This document shows, piece after piece, positions 8,835-17,621 of a stretch of DNA of 19,402 nucleotides. Made by a program: the position numbers and the translations under genes. The stretch is from the NCBI GenBank assembly GCA_027604665.1, contig JADGIZ010000208.1, forward strand, positions 1 through 19,402, in the 5' to 3' direction. Source of the DNA: Polyrhizophydium stewartii (taxonomy: Eukaryota; Chytridiomycota; Chytridiomycetes; Rhizophydiales). Position 1 is the first letter of the stretch; each line of letters begins with the position of its first letter. The notes beneath the pieces were generated by a model. The model worked only from the letters and a program-made list of their open reading frames with translations, had not been told where the DNA came from and made no database searches.

Positions 8835-11124
8835 TCACATTATGCCGGCACTCGCGGGCGAAGACTGGTCTGCTTCGCCGATGGAGCGACGCAGCTCCAT
8901 CGAGCATCCGCGGTTTGTCGTCGACTTGAGGTGCCTGTCCAGAGCATCCTTGCGCTGGAACATGCGCTGGCAGTAATGGCACTTTTGCTGGTTCGCCTTG
9001 TCGTGCGTCTTGTGGTGCCTGTCGCCACGCGTCAAGCCACACGTCAGCTCATCGTGCTGCAGCGCATGCCTGCACCGCGGCGCGGCTGCACAAGCACCTC
9101 TGCATGTCGTGTTTGCGACTGAATCGCTGGTCACACAGATTGCATCTATAGATGCGCTCGCCCGTGTGCATCGGCATGTGCGATGTCAGGCCGAGCTTGC
9201 GACGGAAGACGCGGCCACACAGCTCGCACTCGAACTTGTATCGCGGGTCGCCGCGCCGATGGTAGTTGACCGGCTGCGCTCTCGGGTGCTTGCGCAGGTC
9301 CATGCTGAGATGCTGCAGCGACGACAACATCGACGCCGACCCGCCAGACGACGCGCCTGCGGCCGTGCCAATGCCAGAGTCGATCGAGCTGCTGCCAGAG
9401 TACAGCGGCAGCGAGCTCTCGATCGACGGCGCCGTTGCAAGCGTGCCTGCAAGCTGCGGCGGACGCGGCGGTCCAGGCACGCCGCGTCTGCGCTTGGGCA
9501 GGCTCGGATCGACAATATGGAACAGATACTGCACGTCCCTGTTCTGGGAGGCCGCCGCGCCAAAGTCGCCGCTGGCGTGCTCGGGGCTCGCGCCGAAGCC
9601 CAGCATCGGGTGGGGCGGGCTGTGGTGCGAGTCCGGGCCGGCCGCGACCATGTGCCCCGCGTCGGGCGGAGGCGCAATCTGCGTCGCAGCAACCAGATCA
9701 CCAAACACGCCGCCGCCGGCCTGCATGTGCGTGCCAGCGGGCCCCGGCGGAGACAGCGGGCTGCTCTGCATGGGCTGGCCGACAAACGGCCACGCAGCCA
9801 CACCCCGCGCGCCTTGCTTGTGACTGGAGTCCACCGACCCGGCAAGCGCCGCAAAGTCGCGTGCCATCCGCGTGGCTCCAGCGCCGGCCTGCCATGCGCG
9901 GACAGTCGGGTCGTGCGCCTCTGGCCCGCTTGGGCCGATCCGCGTGTCGGGCGGGCAGCGGCGATCATGATGAATCGGATGGACATGCTGCATGTGTTGC
10001 TCGAGGGCGTGCTGCGGCGCGGCCACGAGACTGGCGACCGAGCTTGGTGCGCGAGGGTCAAGCACAGGTGCGTCGCTCGAGCGCACACCAAGCGGCTCGC
10101 GAGGCCACACGGCGCCGCGCAGCTGTAGCTGGTGCCACGCAGCCGGATACTGCGTGTCCGCCCACGCACGGTCGCCAGCGCTGCTGCGGACGCGAGGGCC
10201 GCGCGGGTCGGCGGCGTCTAGCACCAAGCGAGCGCCGATGCAAGAGTCAGCAGCGAGACAGGCTCGGACTCGACCGGCAAGGCGATGCCGGCGGCGCTCA
10301 CCCTGGATCGGCTGCTGCTGCCACAGAGCGGGAGCATGGATCGGGTGCCCCGCGAGGATCTCGAGCTGCGTCGGACGCATCGTGAGCGCTTGCAAAGCGT
10401 CGAGCGGTGCTTGGGTTGGCGGCGAACCAGGTCCGGCAGCTGGCGCGAACGCTGCATCCGCGCGGCGCACACTGGCGACGCCGTCCTGGCAGGCGTCCAG
10501 CGCAGCCGAGGCAAAGGGGGCTTGGTGCCGTGGGTCGGCCGTCGGGGCGGGGTGAGGCTCGAGCAGCGCATTTCCAGGCTGCGGCATGGAGGCGATGCCT
10601 GCCTTGCCGGTCTGTGTAAAGATGAAGTTGTGATTACGAGTTTGGGTGTCTTTCATATACTCTTGTTCGATGCACTGCTTATACCCATCGGATCGTGAAA
10701 CCAGAGGGTGAGGCTATCCATGGTCAGACAAGGCGATGTGCGGACGACTGCGACCTGCACCAACGCGACAAGCGGGGTGTTGCCAAACCTGAGCGCGCCG
10801 ACCATCGAGAGAGGACACCTTGAAGTCACTGGGATGGTATGGTTCGTTGCGAAGGCTCATTCGTGGCTCAGACTCGGCCGGCGTCTCTGACGAAAATCTT
10901 GAGCCGTCGCTTGCGTCGCCAAAGCCCGCTTCTGTTTGCAGGATGGCGCCAAGCGAGCCGTGTGGATGGTGGTGCCGAAAGCGCTCAGAGTCCGTGGCGA
11001 CCGCCCCGCTCGCGGAGCGGCAGTCGAAAGCGCTCGCAAGGTCGGGCTCGGGGGGCATAGGGTGGTTGCTATGCGGCGACGCGGGCAGGCGGGAGTCGGG
11101 GTTGGTGAAAGCGAACGTCCGCAT
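8835..11124 (-). CDS. C2H2 zinc-finger protein, probable transcription factor
   Basis: Probable sequence-specific DNA-binding protein; target unknown. Exons: 11124-10819, 10713-9098, 9018-8835; 701 aa. Fingers sit at the C-terminus: finger 1 Cys598/Cys601/His614/His618 with the standard linker TGERIYR, finger 2 Cys626/Cys629/His642/His646, and finger 3 Cys654/Cys657/His670/Cys679, a C2HC variant with a long final spacing. The 9097-9019 intron splits finger 2 after Arg641, and the joined reading QRHHKTH restores its histidines, which proves that splice. The first 590 residues are low complexity (Pro, Ala, Ser, His) with the basic patch PKRRRG. The first intron acceptor is uncertain: 10714 (TAG), 10678 and 10675 (AG) are all in frame. 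An open frame continues upstream beyond a TGA at 11136-11134, so the start may be further 5'. Confidence 0.85.
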
Positions 11125-12017
11125 TGCCGAATTTCAAGCCAATGTCGGCGTTTGGTGGTTGAGAGGCAAGGTGCTGAAACGCGGGTCGATGAGAGCTTGG
11201 ATGCCTTGGATGCAGTCCCGTCCTCCGGGATTGGCTTTTGGCACCGATACAAGCTCGTGGCGGCGGATAGTCTCCGCCGATAGGGCGAAGTCTATCAAGG
11301 CAGCCGGCTCCTGTCGGCAAGAAACCCGGGCGGCCGCTCTTGCCTGCCCGCCGCTCCTCGACCGTCTCACTCGCCGCCGCGAGCCGGTGCCGCCAGCTGC
11401 TGCCCTCGCCCGCCCGCCTGCCTCAGCGATGCCGCCGCGATCCCATGCCACCGCGGGTCAGCTCCCACCGCGAAGCGTCTCAAGAGCCGCCGCCGCTGCG
11501 GCACTGGCGATGCGCCACGAGGCCGCAGAGCAGCCGCTGCCATGCCTGGTCGCATCGTCCTGTGCGAGCCGCCGCACCCAAGCTTCCAGCGCAGGCATCC
11601 TGATTGTGCAGTCTGCACGCTGGCCTCGGCGTCCGTCGACGAGCAGCACCGGTCGTGTCGCCTTCTCGCCTTCACGGCCCGCCTCCGTGTCTGGGGCGTC
11701 TCTTTGAAAGGTGTCGGACTGGGGGGTCGGCCTCCAAGGCGTCGGGCTCCACCGGTGGCGGCGTCGGGCAAGCAACGCAAGGGCAAGGTGCGCGGGCGGC
11801 GAGGAGGACCCTCCCAGAATGGAAGCATTGATGGAGAGTGAAACGCCAGCGGTCCAAGCTCTCTTGGAACCCAGATCTCAGCGACACCGTCTCAATCGCT
11901 CACCACCAAATACCAATTACATCGCCAGTCGCCGCTCTCGCTTATGCCATTCGAGGCCAGAACAAAGACGCACTCCGTTGGTGGCCGTCTCCAGTCTCCA
12001 GCCCGGTGCTGCGCGAC
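11125..12017. other. 893-bp spacer with no firm gene; open minus-strand frame
   Basis: Lies between the zinc-finger start and the SUMO stop, both on the minus strand, so it should hold the SUMO 3' UTR and the zinc-finger promoter or leader. I recognise no domain here. One minus-strand frame, the same as the zinc-finger first exon, runs from about 11775 with only two stops (11460-11458 and 11136-11134). A plausible intron (donor GTGAGA near 11371, acceptor CCGACAG near 11312) lies within it. It could be leader exons, an upstream ORF or GC-driven chance. No AATAAA is visible for SUMO. Confidence 0.4.
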
Positions 12018-12767
12018 TTAATTCACAGCCCAGAACCCCCCGACCTGCTCCACCATCACGTCGATGGCGTCGCCTGCAACGAGCCGCCACGACTGTCAGA
12101 CTCGGCACAGAACTTCGCCCTGCGTTGAGCAACATCCGCTCACCGTCCTCCATCTCGAGCTGGCGCAACGAGAAGCCAAGGATGGCGCCGAGGAGCAACG
12201 TCAGCAGCAGGCGTCACCCGCTCCTTGTGAAAGCGCACGACACCGCACCTGCTCTGGTGTGGCGTGATCCTCGACGCGGGCGCCGTCGAACATGAAGCGC
12301 ACCGAAGACCGCTGCTTGCCTTGGCCTGCGTCGGTGCGGCGCGGACGGGACGCAGTTGCGCTAGGTCAGCGGCGCTGCTGCCTGCCAAGGTCTTGGGAGC
12401 GGGTGTGCGCCGAGCTCACGCTCGCAGTACGCGTTCATCAACTTGGAGAGCTGCAGGAGCGAGGCAGGGTGGGAGCCGAGGCGCCGCAGCCAGAGGCGGT
12501 CAGCGCCCAGTCCGCAAGCGAGTGCGACCAGCCCAGCCGCGCGCAGGGGATGCGGCGCAGCACGGCCCGAGCACGCACCGGCGTGGTCCGCTTGATCTTG
12601 AAAAACACCTCGGACTGGTCCTGCAGGCGGCGGCCGTGGGGTGTCAGCGGCTGTGCACGCCCCAGAGCGGGGCAGGCGTCTTTCTTGTGGTCGCGGTGCG
12701 GCGCGCTTACTGGGGCGACGACCTTGATGTTGATGTGCTGCAGCGAGTCCTTCTTCTCGTCGCTCAT
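12018..12767 (-). CDS. SMT3: SUMO precursor (Smt3-like ubiquitin-like modifier)
   Basis: Small ubiquitin-like modifier, conjugated to lysines of target proteins through an E1/E2/E3 cascade after a SUMO protease exposes its di-glycine. Exons: 12767-12711, 12620-12579, 12450-12420, 12325-12249, 12159-12144, 12073-12018; 92 aa, all phases consistent. Family blocks in order: HINIKVV, SEVFFKIKRTTP (residues 22-33), LSKLMNAYCERQ, SVRFMFDGARV, TPEQLEMEDGDAIDVMVEQ, then Gly86-Gly87 followed by the tail FWAVN, which should be removed on maturation. The fifth exon is only 16 nt and the third 31 nt. The start MSDEKKD matches SUMO N-termini, but no [VIL]KxE sumoylation motif precedes the fold. Without splicing only fragments are open, so simple ORF calling misses this gene. 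Confidence 0.95.
12144..12159 (-). other. 16-nt micro-exon of the SUMO gene
   Basis: Codes LEMED plus the first base of Gly75, flanked by acceptor TTGCGCCAG and donor GTGAGC. It supplies the invariant SUMO/ubiquitin-fold segment between TPEQ and DAIDVM, so skipping it would break both the frame and the fold. Confidence 0.88.
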
Positions 12768-12888
12768 CGTGCGCTGCGGGCAGACGAATCCCGAAGCAGC
12801 GGCCACCGTGGTCGTCGCGCGCCAGAAACCGGCGAAGCGCGGCGTGATCCGCACAGCGCATCGCCCGGCCCGGCGGCGTTCTCGGCCG
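12768..12888. promoter_or_regulatory. Divergent promoter, SUMO / unknown 986-aa gene
   Basis: About 121 bp lie between the SUMO ATG (minus) and the first plausible ATG of the plus-strand gene (12889; 166 bp if the start is 12934). The spacer is GC-rich with no TATA box that I can see. Function is inferred from orientation. Confidence 0.45.
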
Positions 12889-15800
12889 ATGACGCGCCAG
12901 GATCTCGCCGCCTGGCATCGCACCGCCGCGGGGATGTCTCTCGGCGGCAGCAAGCACGCGGAAGACACAAGATACAGTAACGGGAGTGGCATCGCTGTGT
13001 ATGCAGGCCTGCGCGCTGGCTCTGTGGGGGACAGGCCACCCGCGCTGGGCTCAGCAACCCTTGCCAACCCGTTGCCGGCAGCACACCCGCTCGTCGCGGG
13101 CTTTGGGAATCTGGTGGCTGCGCTCGAGACGGTCACCCGCACAGGGTCACCACCAATGCAGCACCGTGTCGTGGCTCCGCAACCGGGATTTGTCGAGCGA
13201 ACGCTCTCGTCGGCGTCGGGCCTCGACATCGGTTGCGAGATGGCCACCGAAGATGCGGCCGACTCGGTCCACTCGTTGGCAGCCCGTCGCAAATCCAGCG
13301 ACCACAGCCACGTATACGCATATCAGCATCCTGCTGTCGGTACAGCGAGTGCCACCGCGCGTCTCGGTTCGACACCATCGTGCATGGCATCTGCAGGAAC
13401 ACTCGATCGGTCAGATCCAGCGGCACAATCGGATGAGTACGTTGCGCAGCATTATACGGATCAGCAGCCACCGGCGCATGCCCACGGTGTGCAGGCCGAC
13501 CAATTGCAGCGCAAGCGCCAACGCGATGAAGACTCGCAGCTAACCTTGCTCTCAAGCGGCTTTCTCCATGCGCGACTTCACGATGCCAGTCTCGATGCGA
13601 TCCAACGGCCAGAAGACGGCCTAATGCAGCGGCGATCAAAGGCGCTGCGCGTGACGACCGTACTCTCGTCGCAGTTTGCGCAAACTCTGCACGTGGCAGA
13701 GACAGCTGCATCACCCAAAAAGTTTGGGCTGTCCGATCCCCTGGCTCGTTCGGGAATCGGCGACTTCTCAAGCGATGACCCCGTCCAAATTGGGCATTTT
13801 CGCTCAACCCACACACTGCAGTCTCAGCCAAGTGCCACGCTCCTGCCATCCCCGGCAGTATGTCCGAATGCTGCCGACTTTATGATGCATCGCCAGATGC
13901 AGTCTGCTTTTGGCACGTTCCTGTCGCAGTCGGACGCTTTGCCAAGCACGTGCGGAAGCGCGCAAACAGGCATGCAACAGCAGCACGCTATTACCATACC
14001 TGGCGTCGAAACCTCTTCGGCTGTCGAGGCGTTTGTCGCCCAGCTTGCACAGATCCGCGGCGTTTCGCCCCACGAGCTATGGCCCATCTGGCTCGAAAAG
14101 CGACGAGAAATCGAGTCGAACATTGCGATGCTGTGGCAGAGTCTGCCCAACGACTCTTACGACGACGTCAAACTGATCATGCAGAATGTGCTGAATACTG
14201 CACGGTGGCTGACCAACAACGACACCGACCAGCTGCGTGTGAGATCGCGTCCTGGCGCACTGTAGAACGCACGCGCATTTGGCTGACGCGAGCCATCTCC
14301 TCCGCAGCATCTGGTACCATCGTGGCATCTCGCAGAGCACAAGCTCAACAACATACTGCGCTACATCGAGATAGTCGAGGACATCAAGCAAACCATCGCC
14401 AATCCCGGTTTCGTCCCGTCGGGCAGCCTGTCGCACGATTGCAATGCACTGGCCGCTTTCATCAAGGCAAAGCGCGACGTCTATGGCGATACGTTGCGGC
14501 AGGAAGCCCTTCCATGGCGCGTGCTCGGATTCCCAGTTGACGAGCTGGATCCAATCTTCGCGTCGTTTGGCAGTCTGGCGTACCGCCTGGTGTGGTATCA
14601 GATGCAGCGCGTGAGAGCAGAGATTGGGTCTCTGGGCGACAGCACGGTCAAGCTGCTCATGCATGGGAGACTCGCGCGGAGCACCGAAGCGGGCATCTCC
14701 GACTCGGATGATCCGATGATGCAGTCGCGCCGGCGCGAGCTGGCTGCCCAGAGTCTGCAGGTTCTGGATCTCCTTGCTCAGACGGTTTCGCTTGTGGGGC
14801 CGTCGGCTCTCTTGCCCCAGCAGCTCGAGAAACAGGCCATGGAGATTTCGATTGTAACAGCATCGTTGCTCACTGCCTGCGTCATTACGCTTTGCCAGTC
14901 ACCGATCGGGTCTCGCGCGGTGTTTGGACAGTCGCACGGTACATCTGACTCTCGCATCTCCGAGCCACATGCGATACTCATGGGCCGCGATGCGAAACAT
15001 GGGCGTCAGCCCTTATTGCCAACGCAAACCCCGATGCAGACCCTTTCCACGAGTTTTCTCGGTCATCATCAGGAAACCAAGCGCCGGAGCTTGGGATCTG
15101 CAACAGCAACAGCAACGCGGATGCCAGATGCGCGCGTCGCGTTTGTGTTTGAGCAGCTGATCCAGTTGCTCTCACACATTCGAGTGATTGCATCCTTCTC
15201 GCCGCATGGGATCTTGCCTGGCGCTCGTCTGATTGGTCTGCGCCACTCGCTTGCAGCCGAGGATGCGGCCCCGCCGCCGACATTGCCACCGCCTTTCTCG
15301 CAATCTCGCAGTGATGCCGAATCATACAGCGGCCCGCTGTTTCCAGGGCAACAGAGGCGCTCACCAAATTCATCGTGCGCAATGCAAGGCGTCGGATTCG
15401 CCCGTTCGGCACGCGTCAACGAGCCGGGCTCTCCGACAAGCTCGGCGTCATTTTCGTCGGCCGTGTCGTCGCCTTCACCATCTGCCTCACTTAACGCTGC
15501 GCTCGGCATCGGAGGCCACTATGGTTTCTCGCATATGCCTTTGCGCAAGGAAGCGCTGTCTGCCGGCTCGACTCATGCCGCGGCTCGCCCGAGCACGCCG
15601 CGAGGCATTCACGACGACGAGATGCAGATCGCGGATGAAGACACGGCGTGCGCCGAGACCGACACAGAAGTCCTGGCACGGCTGCTGGTCGAGGGCGGGC
15701 TCGCGCTGTGCGACTATGCAAGCCGCCCGCGCGTTGCGTCTCTCGCGGCCACATCGGGAACTCAGCCTGGCGAGCAGCTCATGGTTGGCGTCGCATTTCG

Positions 15801-15918
15801 CTTTGTGGCGGCCATATACCGCCTCGTCGAGCACGAGCTTGACGACGATGCATGCGAGCGCATGCGTCTACTGGCGCGGAAGATCGCACCCGAGGGCGAC
15901 ACACTCGACAATCCGTAG
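12889..15918 (+). CDS. Large protein of unknown function, helical C-terminal half
   Basis: I do not recognise this protein. Exons 12889-14238 and 14308-15918 give 986 aa; the junction DQLR|HLVPSWHLAEHKL keeps the frame, with donor GTGAGA, a CTGAC site and acceptor TCCGCAG. The frame is open upstream to 12292, but that part is antisense to SUMO exons, so the start is set at 12889 (12934 also possible). Residues 1-375 are low complexity, rich in Ser, Ala, Gln and His, with QLQRKRQRDEDS. From about 375 the sequence turns into ordered, Leu- and Ile-rich helices (FVAQLAQIRGVSPHELWPIW, NNILRYIEIVEDIKQTI, PVDELDPIFASFGSLAYRL, SLQVLDLLAQTVSLVGPSAL). A Ser/Pro-rich insert sits at about 730-855 and a final helical, acidic segment ends the protein. 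No signal peptide or clear membrane span. Third codon positions look less GC-biased than in neighbours. Confidence 0.75.
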
Positions 15919-15955
15919 CTGGACAGGTTTATCGCCACGCATGCCCAGAGTGAGC

Positions 15956-15961
15956 AATAAA
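15956..15961 (+). terminator. Poly(A) signal AATAAA of the 986-aa gene
   Basis: AATAAA lies 38 bases after the stop codon at 15918, within the 89-bp gap to the convergent gankyrin stop (16008). Cleavage 10-30 nt downstream would fall just short of or at the end of the gankyrin coding sequence. Confidence 0.6.
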
Positions 15962-16007
15962 CGCAGCACGGCGAGAGGCCGATGAAGTTCTCGACAGCTG
16001 CTCCAAA

Positions 16008-16987
16008 TCATTCGTCGAGAGCCTTTGCAACGAACTGCAAAACCTGCTTGTCCTTGGTCATCTGGAGCGGCGTCTGCTTCTCGCGGTTCTCGATGTCGGT
16101 CTTTGCACCTTGTTCGATGAGATACACTGCAACATCGCCCTGGGGTGCGTCGTGGTCAGCGGGCGGCTTGTGAGACCAACCACATACGTTGGCATGCAGA
16201 CCAGCAACGCACATGGCACTGCTCGATCGCAAGATGGAGCGGGGTGTTCCATGCCGCATCCTTGATGTTGATCTTGGCGCCTGCGTCAATGAGCATCTGC
16301 ACAAAGCGCTTGTGGCCCTGGGACGCAGCGCGGTGCAGCGGCGTCTGCTTGAGCTTGTCCCCCGCGGCCACATCGGCGCCGAGCCCAATGAGGATCTCGC
16401 CAATCTCGGTGCGGCCGCGCGATGCGGCGTAATGCAGCGGCGCGACGAGACGGTCCGTGCGGGCATTGATGTCGGCGCCGCCCGCAATCAGGCGGCGCAC
16501 GGCGGGCTCTGAGTTGACGTTGACTGCGATCGTAAGCGGCGTCCACTCGGCCTTCGGATCGGCCAAGCGTCAGCAGGTGGACGCAGATCCGGAGGTCGGG
16601 GTGGGCAGACAGAGGCAGAGGGCGTGCACGGACCTCGTCCTTGGGGTCGACTGCGGCGCCTCGCTGCGTGCATGCCGAGCGGCCCGGTCAGCGGCGCACG
16701 TGCGGAGCGAGAGCGGCCCAGCAGCACGCACCTCGAGCAGGAGGTCGACCAGCTCGGCGTGCTTCCCGCTCGCGGCCCAGTGCAGCGCGGCTGGGCGAGA
16801 CGGGGCAGCAAGGGTCAGCGGGTGGCCAGGAGCACCGGCGAGGGTGTGCAGGCGACCCACTCCGCCCGTCACCGTCGACCGCGCGCAGCAGCGACGGGTC
16901 GCTGTCGAGCAGGCCGCGCACAGACTCGAGCGAGCCCTCGAGCGCGAGCTGGAACACGTTGGACGACGACGCCTTGGCGGCCATCAT
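16008..16987 (-). CDS. NAS6: Ankyrin-repeat proteasome chaperone, gankyrin/Nas6-like
   Basis: Nas6/gankyrin (PSMD10) is an ankyrin-repeat chaperone that binds the Rpt3 ATPase and guides assembly of the 19S proteasome base. Exons: 16987-16861, 16790-16732, 16663-16634, 16551-16213, 16139-16008; 228 aa against about 226 in animals. Ankyrin signatures in order: GRTALHWAASGKH, EAEWTPLTIAV, VAPLHYAASRGR, KQTPLHRAASQGH, NTPLHLAIEQ, then REKQTPLQMTK in the last repeat, as in gankyrin. Intron 1 splits Thr43 of the first TALHWAA. The 30-nt third exon codes RGAAVDPKDE, the turn joining two repeats, and is needed to match the family. The start has two consecutive ATG codons (16987 and 16984). Introns are 68-82 nt and all contain CTGAC. 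Other ankyrin proteins are possible, but length and repeat order favour Nas6. Confidence 0.9.
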
Positions 16988-17621
16988 CGAGAACCGGAGG
17001 CAAGTCGGAGCAGACGCCGGCTCGGTCGCTTTCCAGACGGGCGATCGAGCGACGCACTTGCCGGCATCGCGAGCATGCCCGGCGGATTCGACAGCGCTCG
17101 ATGGCATCCGGCGCTGCACAGCATGGTGACGCCGCAGCCGACGGTGCGCACGGGGGTGCCGGCTGCGGCAGGCGGGTATCCGCAGCCTGCGCACTGGGGG
17201 CCGGCGTGTGTCCACCCAGCCTTTGCGAGCATCGTCGCCCCAGCAGCAGCAGACAGCCACCAAGCCGGACGGAGGGATCCAGCCGCGAGCTGCTCGGGCG
17301 GCGGGTGTCCGAGGTGTCAAGCACCCGGTGTGCCTGCGTCGGGGCCGACGGCGGTCGGGCCCGGCGCAGCTGGCGCCCACACGCCAGCGGGCCGATCGTC
17401 GGCGCCGTTGATGCCCGTGCTGCGACCTCGCATCTGAGCAAGGATCCCCTGGTGTCTGCGACACCGCGAGCGCCTCCCCATCCCGAGGCAAGACCAGGCC
17501 TCCTCCTGAACCTGCACATGCACATTCAACTGTAATAGAGCCTGCACATCCGCCGTTGCCCCTGCCGCCTGCTTGTCCGTGTTGACTGCAGCCCGCATGC
17601 TGAGGGCTTGCCAGCGAGATC
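16988..17621. promoter_or_regulatory. 634-bp divergent spacer, gankyrin / ELM1-like genes
   Basis: Separates the gankyrin start (minus) and the ELM1-like start (plus), so it should hold both promoters and leaders. Two opposite readings look protein-like but cannot both be real: a plus-strand Pro/Ala/His-rich frame (about 17070-17437) and minus-strand frames, one starting MRAAVNTDKQ at 17598 and one with paired cysteines (17232-16984) whose TGA overlaps the gankyrin start codons. None matches a family I know. No TATA box is evident. Confidence 0.4.

Noticed and set aside
9266..10385. Long plus-strand open frames opposite the zinc-finger gene
   Set aside because: The minus strand encodes phase-consistent zinc fingers. 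The plus frames are Arg/Ala/Cys-rich shadows without domains.
11838..12128. 96-codon plus-strand frame beginning MKRQRSKLSW
   Set aside because: Its second half is antisense to the last SUMO exon and intron, there is no motif, and it stands alone without splice partners.
12292..12888. N-terminal 199 codons of the plus-strand frame leading into the 986-aa protein
   Set aside because: This stretch lies opposite the SUMO exons and introns and has Arg/Trp-rich shadow composition, so I start the gene at 12889.
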